DNA of 64,000 nucleotides from Halobacteroides halobius DSM 5150. GTDB taxonomy: Bacteria; Bacillota; Halanaerobiia; Halobacteroidales; Halobacteroidaceae. The stretch spans positions 372,001 to 436,000 of the forward strand of contig NC_019978.1 in the NCBI RefSeq assembly GCF_000328625.1, given 5' to 3'. The notes beneath the pieces are model-generated. The model was not told where the DNA came from and made no database searches. It saw only the letters and a program-made list of their open reading frames with translations. Positions 7,293 through 15,856 of the stretch are shown here, piece by piece. Position 1 is the first letter of the stretch; every line of letters starts with the position of its first letter. The position numbers and the translations under genes were made by a program.

Positions 7293-8658
7293 CTATAAAT
7301 GAGCAAATTTGAACCCATATTATTCCAAGTCAAAAAATAAAACAAGACATTCCCAACATTTTGGTGTAGAATAAAGTTACCATACCAAACTCTCACCAGA
7401 AAGGATGTTGGAAATGTCTAATAACTTTATTCTACCTGATAATAAGCTAATTGACAAGTTTTTTGACGAAAATAATTTTAATCTTTATTATTCTAAACCA
7501 GCTTTAAAGCATATAAAAGAATTCATTCTAGCAGGAATTTCTAAAGGGTTTTCATCTAAAACAACTGATATTGCAGAGTATAGTGAAAATCATAGAACTA
7601 CAATTGGTCATTTCTTATCTAAAGGAAACTGGAATGAAGAATTCATTAAAGAAATTATTAAAAACCAAAGTTTAGAGTTTTCATTTGATTATGCAAAGAA
7701 TAATGATGAACCAATCTTTATTCTTCATGATGACACTGTTTCTGAAAAGACTAAGCCTTCGTCACAGGCAAAGTCACCAATTGAGAAAACTGATTTTTGC
7801 TACTCTCATTTAACTGGAAGAACTGTGTTAGGACATCAATTATTAACTACTATGATTCAATCTGGTGAGCATAATTTAGTTTATGACCTTCAACGCTATG
7901 ATAGAGAAAGGCAAAGTAAAATTGATACTGTTTGTGATATTGCAGAATCTATGCCTACCCCACCTACAAATGCTTATGCATTATTTGATTCATGGTATAA
8001 TTGTCCTAAAATAATTAATGCTTATGCTAAAAAGGGTTATCATTGCATTGGAGCTCTTAAAAGAAACCGCATTATTTACCCTAAAGGTATTAGAATCGGT
8101 ATATCTGATTATGCAAAATATATTCAAAAGAGTGATGTTCACCTTGTGACCGTGAACGGCTCTGAATATTGGGTTCACCGTTATGAGGGAAACCTGAATA
8201 ATATAGAAAATGCGGTTGTAATTTTATCTTGGCCTGTAGATGCTTTTAAGAATTCTAAGGCTTTAAGAGCATTCCTCTGCACTAATGTTTCTTTAGATGA
8301 AAAAACTATTTTAGAATACTATTCTAAACGCTGGTCTATTGAAGTATATTTTAGACAATCTAAAAGGATATTAGGTCTTGATAAATATCAAGTCAGATCT
8401 ATCAAAGCCATAGATAGAATCTGGGTATTACAAAATTTAGTTTATTTATTTTGTACCATTGGTTTAGATAAACCAATGAAATTTGGCAGAGGTGTTCTAG
8501 AAGCCAGAAAGCACAGTAAAAGAGAATATATAGAATGGATTTATGAATGTGCTCAAACTGGCATACCATTAAATACCACTTTAGAGTTATTAAATGTTGC
8601 ATAGAAAAACTATATCAAGTTGCTTCCATAAATTGGAACGGTTTTTGCTCATTTATAG
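7293..8658 (+). mobile_element. Insertion sequence, copy 1 (1366 bp, IS4-type DDE)
   Basis: The ends carry inverted repeats starting CTATAAATGAGCAAA, flanked by a 7-bp target duplication GTTATAC (7286-7292 and 8659-8665). It holds one intact transposase gene. The same 1366-bp element recurs at 57480-58845. Target lengths of 7 and 8 bp would suit the ISPepr1 group of the IS4 family, but that subgroup is a guess. Confidence 0.93.
7414..8604 (+). CDS. Transposase of IS copy 1
   Basis: A DDE transposase of 396 residues that cuts and pastes the element. Acidic active-site candidates are FILHDDTVSEK near residue 105, YALFDSWYNCPK near 190, and Glu in YYSKRWSIEVYFRQSK near 310, the IS4-type YREK-like block. 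The N-terminus HRTTIGHFLSKGNWNEE is a helical DNA-binding region. An ATG at 7405 directly abuts AAAGGA, so the ATG at 7414 is chosen. The start region lies in two inverted repeats with the leader (7346-7379 against 7405-7435). Intact and probably active, since the two copies differ by only a handful of codons. Confidence 0.9.
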   Translation: MSNNFILPDNKLIDKFFDENNFNLYYSKPALKHIKEFILAGISKGFSSKTTDIAEYSENHRTTIGHFLSKGNWNEEFIKEIIKNQSLEFSFDYAKNNDEPIFILHDDTVSEKTKPSSQAKSPIEKTDFCYSHLTGRTVLGHQLLTTMIQSGEHNLVYDLQRYDRERQSKIDTVCDIAESMPTPPTNAYALFDSWYNCPKIINAYAKKGYHCIGALKRNRIIYPKGIRIGISDYAKYIQKSDVHLVTVNGSEYWVHRYEGNLNNIENAVVILSWPVDAFKNSKALRAFLCTNVSLDEKTILEYYSKRWSIEVYFRQSKRILGLDKYQVRSIKAIDRIWVLQNLVYLFCTIGLDKPMKFGRGVLEARKHSKREYIEWIYECAQTGIPLNTTLELLNVA

Positions 8659-8700
8659 GTTATACTATAAATAAGACTTAAATTTAATAATAATTATTAA
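8659..8700 (+). promoter_or_regulatory. Promoter remnant and operator of the PerR/Fur-type gene
   Basis: TATACT at 8661-8666 is the -10 restored by the target duplication, but its -35 is now on the far side of the IS. Downstream, 8684-8700 is an 8-1-8 palindrome (TTAATAAT, A, ATTATTAA). Its 15-bp core differs from the Per box TTATAATNATTATAA at two positions. Autorepression is a likely reading. Confidence 0.55.
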
Positions 8701-8706
8701 AAAGGG

Positions 8707-9105
8707 ATGGGGAAATTGACTAAAAAACAACGTAGAATGACTAAACAAAGAAAGAAAATTTTAAAAGTCTTGCAAGGAACTACTTGTCATCCAACAGCAG
8801 ATTGGGTTTATGAACAGGTAAAAAAAGAAATACCTAATGTTAGTTTAGGAACTATTTACAGAAATTTAAATGTGTTGCAAGAAATGGGGAAGATTCAAGA
8901 ATTAAATTATGGTAGTGATTATAGTCGATTTGATGGAAACCCAAAGAATCATTATCACTTTACTTGTTTAAAATGTGATGAGGTAATTGATGTAGAGTTA
9001 GAAGTAGTCCAAGAGATGAATCAACAGGTTGCTGATTTAGTAGAGGGAGAAGTTAAATATCATCGAACTGAGTTTTTTGGGTATTGTAGTAAATGTAAGG
9101 AATAG
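8707..9105 (+). CDS. Fur-family regulator, PerR-like
   Basis: A 132-residue Fur-family repressor. The winged helix (TKQRKKILKVL to SLGTIYRNLNVLQEMGKI) is followed by a dimerisation domain. PerR-type metal ligands can be assigned: His in CHPTADWVY, Asp in SRFDGN, the two His of HYHFTC, and Asp in EVIDVEL. Two CxxC pairs (CLKC and CSKC) form the structural Zn site. This pattern suggests peroxide sensing by metal-catalysed His oxidation; a plain Fur or Zur role cannot be excluded. The ATG at 8707 touches AAAGGG, so the TTG at 8716 after GGGATGGGG is an alternative start. Its promoter is interrupted by the IS. Confidence 0.8.
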   Translation: MGKLTKKQRRMTKQRKKILKVLQGTTCHPTADWVYEQVKKEIPNVSLGTIYRNLNVLQEMGKIQELNYGSDYSRFDGNPKNHYHFTCLKCDEVIDVELEVVQEMNQQVADLVEGEVKYHRTEFFGYCSKCKE

Positions 9106-9111
9106 ATAAAG

Positions 9112-9134
9112 ACCTCCCAACAGGGAGGTTTTTA
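9112..9134 (+). terminator. Terminator after the Fur-family gene
   Basis: ACCTCCC, loop AACA, GGGAGGT, then TTTTT. Confidence 0.85.
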
Positions 9135-9164
9135 TTATTAATTTTAAAAAGAAAGGAAGATTAT

Positions 9165-10082
9165 ATGGAACTAGGATATGCTTGTTTAAATTGTAGCCTA
9201 AAAGATTGTAAACCTAACCGTAGAACAACTGTAGGTTATCTAAAAAAATTAAATTCAGAGGGCCAAATTACAAAATTAAATTCTTTATTATTTGAAAACT
9301 TAGCTAATACTTTGCGAATCCTAAGGTTTAATGTCGCTCATGATATAAATTTCTACCGCTTGTCGTCTGATATTGTTCCTTTAGCTACTCATCCAGTTAC
9401 TGAGGGTTGGGATTATATTACTGCTGGTAAAGAGCAATTTTTAGAGATTGGAGAGTTTATTAAAAATAATAATTTAAGAGTAAGTATGCATCCAGGACAG
9501 TATACTGTTCTTAATAGTAATAAAGATGATGTAGTAGATAGAGCTATTGCAGATTTAGAATATCATTCTCAAGTTTTACAAACTATGAGACTTGATACAA
9601 GCCATAAATTAATTTTACATATTGGCGGAGTTTATGGTGATAAAAAAGCAGCTATAACTAGATTTAAGGAGAATTTTTGTCGGTTATCTACTGATATTAA
9701 AGGACGATTAGTTATTGAAAATGATGATAAATCATATCAGGCTAGAGAGGTATTAAAGATAGCTCAAGAATTAGATATTCCTATGGTTTTTGATAATCAT
9801 CATTTTAATTGTAATCATAGCGCAGATGAAAAGTTAGAAGAACTAATCCCAGCTATATTTGCAACTTGGGGTAGTGAAAAGCCGAAGATGCATTTTTCAT
9901 CTCCTAAGAATGAAGATAAATATGCTAGCCATGCTGATAATATTAATGCTCAAGATTTTAAGAAATTTATTGACTTAATTACAAATATAACAGATGAAGA
10001 TTTTGATATTATGTTAGAGTGCAAGAATAAAGACCAGGCATTATTTAAATTAAGAGAGGAATTAGACTACCGATGGGATTAA
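9165..10082 (+). CDS. uvsE: UV damage endonuclease UvsE/UVDE
   Basis: A 305-residue TIM-barrel endonuclease of the UVDE family, which nicks DNA 5' of UV photoproducts to start alternative excision repair. Family landmarks are GYACLNC at the start, RFNVAHDINFYRLSSDIVPLA, the metal-site histidines in MHPGQYTVLNS, HIGGVYGDK, VIENDD, FDNHHFNCN, and KMHFSS near the end. AAAGGAAG precedes the ATG. Monocistronic with its own terminator; repair of UV or desiccation damage fits an exposed saline habitat. Confidence 0.9.
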   Translation: MELGYACLNCSLKDCKPNRRTTVGYLKKLNSEGQITKLNSLLFENLANTLRILRFNVAHDINFYRLSSDIVPLATHPVTEGWDYITAGKEQFLEIGEFIKNNNLRVSMHPGQYTVLNSNKDDVVDRAIADLEYHSQVLQTMRLDTSHKLILHIGGVYGDKKAAITRFKENFCRLSTDIKGRLVIENDDKSYQAREVLKIAQELDIPMVFDNHHFNCNHSADEKLEELIPAIFATWGSEKPKMHFSSPKNEDKYASHADNINAQDFKKFIDLITNITDEDFDIMLECKNKDQALFKLREELDYRWD

Positions 10083-10097
10083 ACTCCCATCTTTTTT
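10072..10097 (+). terminator. Terminator after uvsE
   Basis: GATGGGA / TCCCATC hairpin followed by TTTTTT. The 5' arm overlaps the last codons and stop of uvsE. Confidence 0.85.
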
Positions 10098-10167
10098 AAT
10101 TTTATAGGGGATAAATATGAGAAATTAAACAAATAATATTGATAACTAGGAGGTGGCATACTACCAA

Positions 10168-10641
10168 ATGAAGCAAGAAGAAAAAGAAAAAAAAGCTAAA
10201 TTAAAGGAAGTAATTCAAGAAGCTAAAGAAAGTGATGAAATAAATATAGTTAAAATTGTTAATCAAGCTCAAGATATATATGGACATGTTTCTCGTGATA
10301 TACAAGTTAAGCTAGCTGAAGGAGTAGGAATTCCACTAAGTGAGATATATAGTGTTGTTAGTTTTTATTCTTTATTTTCTACTACTCCACGAGCAGAAAA
10401 TACAATCGAAGTTTGTATGGGAACAGCTTGTTATGTAAAAGGTAGTCAAGATATCTTAGATGAATTTTCTGACGAATTAAAGATTGAGCCAGGTGAAGTA
10501 ACAGAGGATGGGAAATTCGGTTTAGAGAGTACTCGTTGTATAGGAGCATGTGGTAGAGCACCAGTAATTGTTGCTGGAGAAGATATACATGGTGGATTAG
10601 ATGTTGATGGAGTGTCTAAAATATTAGATCAATATCAATGA
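10168..10641 (+). CDS. hydC: [FeFe]-hydrogenase subunit, NuoE-like (HydC)
   Basis: A NuoE-type 24-kDa subunit with a C-terminal thioredoxin-like [2Fe-2S] domain. Its cysteines are CMGTACYVKG near residue 90 and STRCIGACGRAP near 125. With the two downstream genes it forms the HydABC-type NAD-linked [FeFe] hydrogenase of anaerobes, soluble in the cytoplasm, often electron-bifurcating between NADH and ferredoxin. The AGGAGG at 10148-10153 overlaps an in-frame GTG at 10153. The ATG at 10168 is taken, though its spacing (14) is long. Its end overlaps the extended hydB reading frame. Confidence 0.88.
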   Translation: MKQEEKEKKAKLKEVIQEAKESDEINIVKIVNQAQDIYGHVSRDIQVKLAEGVGIPLSEIYSVVSFYSLFSTTPRAENTIEVCMGTACYVKGSQDILDEFSDELKIEPGEVTEDGKFGLESTRCIGACGRAPVIVAGEDIHGGLDVDGVSKILDQYQ

Positions 10642-10652
10642 GGTGGTGGAGT

Positions 10653-12455
10653 ATGGAAGCTAAGAATAAGATATTAGTTTGTGCAGGAACAAGTTGTGAT
10701 TCTTCAGAGGGACCAGAGATTTATCGTGAGTTATTAGAAAAATTACAAGAAAATGGCCTCGATGATAAGACTAGAGTAGTAGAAACAGGATGTTTTGGAT
10801 TCTGTGATCAAGGGCCAATTGTTGTGGTTTATTCAGAAGAATCTAAAGATGGAATTTTTTATTGTCAGGTAAAATCAGAAGATGCAGAGCAGATTGTAAA
10901 AGAACATTTAATTAAAGGACGTATAATAGATGATTTATTATATGTAAACCCAAAGACTGAAGAAAAGGTTCCTGAATATAAAGATATTGACTTTTATGAA
11001 TATCAACAACGAATTGCCTTAAGAAACTGTGGACAAATAGATCCTTTTGAGATAGCTGATTATAAAGCTAATGATGGGTATAAATCTTTAGATAAAGTGT
11101 TAAATCAGATGACTCCAGAAGAAGTAATTCAGGAAGTAAAGGAATCTAAATTACGTGGTCGTGGCGGGGGAGGTTTTCCTACAGGTGTTAAATGGGAATT
11201 AACTGCTAAAAGTGAAGAAACTCCTAAATATATTATATGTAATGCTGATGAAGGTGATCCTGGTGCTTTTATGGATCGGAGTATTTTAGAAGGGGATCCG
11301 TATAGTGTAATTGAAGGAATGACCATAGGTGCATATGCGATAGGGGCCAACCAAGGGTTTGTTTATGTTAGAGCTGAATATCCTTTAGCTGTTGAAAGGT
11401 TACAAGGTGCAATTGAGAATGCTAGAGCAGCAGGAATGTTAGGTGCAGATATCTTTGGTAGTGGATTTGATTTTGATGTAGAAATTAAGATTGGAGCGGG
11501 AGCTTTTGTTTGTGGTGAGGAAACAGCACTAATAACTTCAGTTGAAGGATATCGAGGTGATCCGCAATCTAAACCACCTTATCCAGCTCAAAATGGTTTG
11601 TATGATCAACCAACATTGATTAATAATGTAGAAACACTAGCTAATATTCCAATTATTATTCATAATGGTGGTGATTGGTATAACAAAATAGGTACAGAAG
11701 ATAGTGCAGGAACTAAAGTATTTGCTTTAGCAGGAGATATTAACAACACTGGTTTAATTGAGGTGCCAATGGGAACTAGTTTACGTGAAGTAATTTTTGA
11801 TTTAGGAGGAGGAATTCCTGAAGGTAAAGAAGTTAAGGCAGCTCAAACTGGTGGGCCATCAGGAGGTTTTATACCCCAAGATAATTTAGATATCTCTTTA
11901 GAGTATGATGCTTTATTAGAAGCAAATTCAATGATGGGATCAGGTGGTTTAATTATTTTAGATGAGACTAGCTGTATGGTTGATGTGGCTAGGTTTTATT
12001 TAGATTTCACCCAAGATGAAGCTTGTGGAAAATGTGCTCCTGGTAGAATTGGTACTAAAAGAATGTTAGAAGTTTTAAATAAGATTGTAGAAGGTGATGG
12101 AAGTAAGGATGACTTAGATTTATTAGAAAGGTTAGCTACTGATATTAAAGATACTGCCTTATGTGGTCTGTGTAAATCAGCTCCTAATCCAGTTTTAAGT
12201 ACTCTTGAGCATTTTAGGGATGAGTACTTGGCCCATACAGAAGATAAATATTGTCCTGCAGGTATTTGTGATGAATTAGCTAAGTATGAGATAGACCCAG
12301 AAATTTGTGTCTCCTGTGGCAAATGTGCAGAAGTCTGTCCCGTTGATGCTATTAGTGGAGAAGATGGGGAAGCCTACGTAATAGATCCAGAAATTTGTAT
12401 TTCCTGTGGCAAATGTGCAGAAGAATGTCCCGTAGATGCTATTTCTAAAGGTTAA
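10653..12455 (+). CDS. hydB: [FeFe]-hydrogenase subunit, NuoF-like with ferredoxin tail (HydB)
   Basis: About 600 residues. The order is an N-terminal [2Fe-2S] thioredoxin-like domain (VCAGTSCDSS to CFGFCDQGP), then the NuoF core with FMN/NADH sites (GRGGGGFPTG and NADEGDPGAF), then CGKCAPGR for a [4Fe-4S] centre, then a two-cluster ferredoxin tail. It takes up or donates NADH electrons for the hydrogenase. The tail consists of two almost identical units (IDPEICVSCGKCAEVCPVDA and IDPEICISCGKCAEECPVDA), which suggests duplication. GGTGGTGGAG before the ATG at 10653 decides that start over the ATG at 10638. Confidence 0.92.
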   Translation: MEAKNKILVCAGTSCDSSEGPEIYRELLEKLQENGLDDKTRVVETGCFGFCDQGPIVVVYSEESKDGIFYCQVKSEDAEQIVKEHLIKGRIIDDLLYVNPKTEEKVPEYKDIDFYEYQQRIALRNCGQIDPFEIADYKANDGYKSLDKVLNQMTPEEVIQEVKESKLRGRGGGGFPTGVKWELTAKSEETPKYIICNADEGDPGAFMDRSILEGDPYSVIEGMTIGAYAIGANQGFVYVRAEYPLAVERLQGAIENARAAGMLGADIFGSGFDFDVEIKIGAGAFVCGEETALITSVEGYRGDPQSKPPYPAQNGLYDQPTLINNVETLANIPIIIHNGGDWYNKIGTEDSAGTKVFALAGDINNTGLIEVPMGTSLREVIFDLGGGIPEGKEVKAAQTGGPSGGFIPQDNLDISLEYDALLEANSMMGSGGLIILDETSCMVDVARFYLDFTQDEACGKCAPGRIGTKRMLEVLNKIVEGDGSKDDLDLLERLATDIKDTALCGLCKSAPNPVLSTLEHFRDEYLAHTEDKYCPAGICDELAKYEIDPEICVSCGKCAEVCPVDAISGEDGEAYVIDPEICISCGKCAEECPVDAISKG

Positions 12456-12476
12456 TTTTAGAAGGAGGGTTGAGCA

Positions 12477-14297
12477 ATGATAACGATGACAGTTGATGGC
12501 CAAGAAGTTAAAGTAGAAGAAGGTTTAAATATACTTGATGCTGCTAATAAAGTTGATATAGATATCCCGACCCTTTGTTATTTAGAGGGAGTGAATGAAC
12601 CAGCAGCGTGTCGGGTTTGTGTAGTAGAGATAGAAGGAGAACAGGATTTACAGCCAGCTTGTGAATATAAGGTTAAAGAAGGGATGGTAGTTCGAACTAA
12701 CACCCCAGAAGTATTAGATGCTAGAAAAACAGTTTTAGAATTATTATTATCAGATCATCCCTTTGATTGTTTAACTTGTGAAGCTAATTTAAATTGTGAG
12801 TTACAATCTTTAGCTGACCAGTTTGGTGTTAGGCAAATACCGTATCAAGGTGAGAAAAATGAATATCCAATAGATGATTTATCACCTGCTTTAGTTAGAG
12901 AGCCTAGTAAATGTATTATGTGTAGAAGATGTATTAGAGTCTGTGATAATATCCAAGAAGTTCATATTTATGATGTTTTAGAAAGAGGTTTTCCTTCTGT
13001 TGCTGGTCCAGCATTTAGTGATAGTTTATTAGATACCCCATGTATTACTTGTGGACAGTGTATTTTGGTTTGCCCAACTGGTGCTTTACATACTAAAAAT
13101 GATAAACAACAAGTTTGGGAAGCCTTAAAAGATCCTGATAAGCATGTGGTAATTCAAACTGCTCCTGCTATTCGAGTAACAATTGGAGAAATATTTGATA
13201 TGGATGTAGGAAGTCTAGTAACAGGTCAATTAGTAGCTGCTTTAAAAAGATTAGGGTTTGATAAAGTATTTGATGATTGTTTTGGGGCAGATGTAGTAGT
13301 TATGGAAGAAGGACATGAGTTAATGGAACGATTGGAAAGTGGAAAGGATCTACCACAATTTACTTCTTGCTGTCCAGGGTGGGTAAAATTTTGTGAGAAC
13401 TTTTATTCTGACTTTTTAGATAATTTATCATCATGTAAGTCTCCTCAACAAGTCTTTGGTTCTTTAGTTAAGACCTATTATGCAGAACAAGCAGGTATAG
13501 ATCCAGAAAATATTTTTTCTGTTTCAGTAATGCCTTGTGTAGCTAAAAAATATGAAGCATCTCGACCAGAAATGAATGATAGTGGTCAAGATCGAGATGT
13601 AGATGTAAATTTAACCACTAGAGAATTGGGAGAATTGATTAAAGAAGCTGGATTGGATCTAAAGACCTTGCCAGAAGAAGAGTATGATCATCCAATGGGT
13701 TATGCTTCTGGAGCAGGGGTTATTTTTGGTTCAACTGGAGGTGTTTGTGAAGCTACTTTACGGACAGTCTATGAAAAGATGACTGGAGAAGAACTAGAGG
13801 ATGTAGAGCTTGAACAAGTAAGAGGAAAAGAACTTAAGGAAGGAATTGTTGATTTAGGTGATGGAAGAGAAATTAGGGCAGCAGTTGTTAGAGGAACAGG
13901 TAATGCCAGAAAGTTACTAGATCAAATTCAGTCAGGAGAAAAAGACTATGACTTTATAGAAGTAATGGCTTGTCCTAACGGAGGTTGCGTTGGTGGAGGT
14001 GGTCAACCAGTTTATTCCGGATATGATAGATGGACTAAGATGGGAGAGCATTATGTTAAACGAGCTGAGGGACTGTTTAAAGCTGACCAACAAAAAGAGC
14101 ATAGGACAGCTCATACTAATCCTTATGTTAAGAAACTATATGATGAATTTTTAGGTAAACCTCATGGGGATAAATCTCAAGATCTATTACACACTAAATA
14201 TGTTAATCGTAAAAAATATACTAGAGATAGGTTGTATGGAGTGAAGGAATGTAATGAAGAAGCTATTCCAGACTGTAGAGAAGGGGAACAAACATAG
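12477..14297 (+). CDS. hydA: [FeFe]-hydrogenase catalytic subunit HydA
   Basis: A 606-residue catalytic subunit that interconverts protons and H2. Domains in order: [2Fe-2S] (CYLEGVNEPAACRVC), the His-Cys cluster (DHPFDCLTCEANLNC), two [4Fe-4S] (CIMCRRCIRVC and CITCGQCILVC), then the H-cluster domain with TSCCPGW, MPCVAKKYE and EVMACPNGGCVGGGGQP. The last signature has four residues between its cysteines where the common form ACPGGC has three. The C-terminus has the usual LLHT.Y motif. A strong GAAGGAGGG precedes the ATG. hydCBA are tightly spaced and co-transcribed. Confidence 0.95.
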   Translation: MITMTVDGQEVKVEEGLNILDAANKVDIDIPTLCYLEGVNEPAACRVCVVEIEGEQDLQPACEYKVKEGMVVRTNTPEVLDARKTVLELLLSDHPFDCLTCEANLNCELQSLADQFGVRQIPYQGEKNEYPIDDLSPALVREPSKCIMCRRCIRVCDNIQEVHIYDVLERGFPSVAGPAFSDSLLDTPCITCGQCILVCPTGALHTKNDKQQVWEALKDPDKHVVIQTAPAIRVTIGEIFDMDVGSLVTGQLVAALKRLGFDKVFDDCFGADVVVMEEGHELMERLESGKDLPQFTSCCPGWVKFCENFYSDFLDNLSSCKSPQQVFGSLVKTYYAEQAGIDPENIFSVSVMPCVAKKYEASRPEMNDSGQDRDVDVNLTTRELGELIKEAGLDLKTLPEEEYDHPMGYASGAGVIFGSTGGVCEATLRTVYEKMTGEELEDVELEQVRGKELKEGIVDLGDGREIRAAVVRGTGNARKLLDQIQSGEKDYDFIEVMACPNGGCVGGGGQPVYSGYDRWTKMGEHYVKRAEGLFKADQQKEHRTAHTNPYVKKLYDEFLGKPHGDKSQDLLHTKYVNRKKYTRDRLYGVKECNEEAIPDCREGEQT

Positions 14298-14318
14298 TAT
14301 AGTTTAAAAAATCAATTG

Positions 14319-14356
14319 GGTTAGGGTGAGAGCTAAAATTCACTCTAGCCTTAACC
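14319..14356 (+). terminator. Imperfect hairpin after hydA
   Basis: GGTTAGGGTGAG (14319-14330) can pair imperfectly with CACTCTAGCCTTAACC (14341-14356), with a short T-run further on. It may terminate or attenuate transcription between hydA and the 22-residue peptide gene. Confidence 0.5.
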
Positions 14357-14380
14357 ATAAAGTTTTTAGGAGGGGCAAAA

Positions 14381-14449
14381 ATGTACTTAGCTATATCACT
14401 ATTAGTAGTAGCACTAGTTGTTTCATTAGTGTTAATTATAAAAAGTTAA
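14381..14449 (+). CDS. 22-residue single-span membrane peptide
   Basis: A very short gene with an excellent ribosome site (AGGAGGGG, 6 nt before the ATG). It encodes MYLAISLLVVALVVSLVLII followed by KS. It is one hydrophobic helix with a basic C-terminal end, like many small bacterial membrane proteins. It lies between hydA and yjbQ, behind an imperfect hairpin. Function unknown. Translation is supported by the site and composition only. Confidence 0.6.
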   Translation: MYLAISLLVVALVVSLVLIIKS

Positions 14450-14513
14450 TATTCTAGTGCAGGGATTACTTATTGAAGTTAGAATTACTATCTAAAGGTA
14501 AAGAGGTGATAAA

Positions 14514-14912
14514 ATGATTAATTCTTTTACAGTTCAGACTAATCAACATTCTCAATTAGTTGATATAACGCTACAAATTCAAGAGGTTATCGACCAAACG
14601 CAAGTCAATGAGGGAATATGTGTTGTTTTTATTCCTCATACAACAGCAGCAGTAACAATTAATGAGAATGCAGACCCAACTGTTAAAGGAGATATACTAA
14701 CTAAGTTAGAGAATTTAATCCCTTGGAATGATAACTATAAACACTTAGAAGGAAATTCAGCAGCTCATTTAAAGGCTAGTTTAGTTGGTAGTTCAGAACA
14801 AATTATTATTGAAAATGGCAAATTAGAATTAGGTACTTGGCAAGGGATTTATTTAGCAGAATTTGACGGGCCAAGAACTAGAAAAGTACAAGTTAAATTA
14901 GTGGGTAGTTGA
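14514..14912 (+). CDS. YjbQ/UPF0047 family protein
   Basis: A 132-residue YjbQ-family protein, the usual length. Conserved blocks are FIPHTTAAVTINENADP, the His and Asn of HLEGNSAAHLKASLVG, and LGTWQGIYLAEFDGPRTR near the C-terminus. Members form trimers; some have weak thiamine-phosphate synthase activity in genetic tests, but the physiological role is unclear. AAAGAGGTG precedes the ATG. Standing alone between the hydrogenase and a PHP phosphatase, its context tells little. Confidence 0.85.
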   Translation: MINSFTVQTNQHSQLVDITLQIQEVIDQTQVNEGICVVFIPHTTAAVTINENADPTVKGDILTKLENLIPWNDNYKHLEGNSAAHLKASLVGSSEQIIIENGKLELGTWQGIYLAEFDGPRTRKVQVKLVGS

Positions 14913-15074
14913 TAGTTAAAGAATAAAATAATAGATAACGGATAAATGATTTAATAGAGTACCAGCTTTGAAATTAATGGTTAATAAGGATTAAAAAATT
15001 TATAATTTATTCTTTATTAATTATTATTTGAATTTAACTGTAAATTGTCAATTGAAATAAGAAGGAGTGAGAAG

Positions 15075-15836
15075 ATGTTAGTAGATTATCATACTCATTT
15101 GTTAGGCCATCAAGACCGAGCCGGGACAGCCCAAGAAATTAGAGAGTTTTTGGAGCAGGCAGTAAAAAATAATATAGCAGAGATAGGATTTACTGATCAT
15201 AATCGTTATTATAAGGAATTTAATTTTGATTTAATTGGGGAAGTAGCCCAAGAGTTTCCTCAGCTAAAGGTAAGAAAGGGATTAGAAATGGATTTTACAC
15301 CAGGAGAAGAAGAGCAAATTAATAATTTTTTAGATCAATTTAATCTAGATTATGCTATTGGATCTATTCATTATCTTGATGATTGGATGTTTGATCATCC
15401 TGATTATCAAGATGAATATCAAAATTGGGATGTAATTGAATTATATAAAGAGTATTTTTCTTATGTTAAACAGGCTGCTAAATCAGGTTTATTTCAAATT
15501 TTAGGTCACTTAGATTTAATTAAGGTATTTGGGTACAAACCGGAAGCTGATATACTAAAGATTGTTACTCCTGTTTTAGAAATAATTGCTCAAGAAGATG
15601 TAGTAATTGAGATTAATACTAATGGATTTAATAAGCCAGTTAGTGAAATGTATCCCAGTCGAGAAATATTGGAACAAGCTTATGATTTAGAAGTTAAAGT
15701 AACCTTAGGTTCTGATGCCCATTGTGCAGGGAGAGTAGGAGAAAACTTTGCTATGGTTAAGAAATTGCTAGCAGATATCGGTTATACTAAGATTGCTACT
15801 TTTAAGAATAAGAAAAGAAAGATGATTCAGTTATAA
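15075..15836 (+). CDS. PHP-domain histidinol-phosphatase-like protein
   Basis: A 253-residue PHP phosphoesterase. Metal-binding motifs are DYHTHLLGH at the start, IGFTDHN, a Glu in GLEMDFTPGEE, SIHYLDDW, GHLDLIKVFG, EINTNGF, and GSDAHCAGRVG near the end. This order is that of HisJ/HisK-type histidinol phosphatases. No other histidine genes are nearby, so another phosphomonoester may be the substrate. The ATG at 15075 has AAGGAG upstream, whereas the longer frame from 15045 does not. Followed 20 nt later by mgtE. Confidence 0.8.
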   Translation: MLVDYHTHLLGHQDRAGTAQEIREFLEQAVKNNIAEIGFTDHNRYYKEFNFDLIGEVAQEFPQLKVRKGLEMDFTPGEEEQINNFLDQFNLDYAIGSIHYLDDWMFDHPDYQDEYQNWDVIELYKEYFSYVKQAAKSGLFQILGHLDLIKVFGYKPEADILKIVTPVLEIIAQEDVVIEINTNGFNKPVSEMYPSREILEQAYDLEVKVTLGSDAHCAGRVGENFAMVKKLLADIGYTKIATFKNKKRKMIQL

Positions 15837-15856
15837 GACGCTAAGGAGGATTAACT

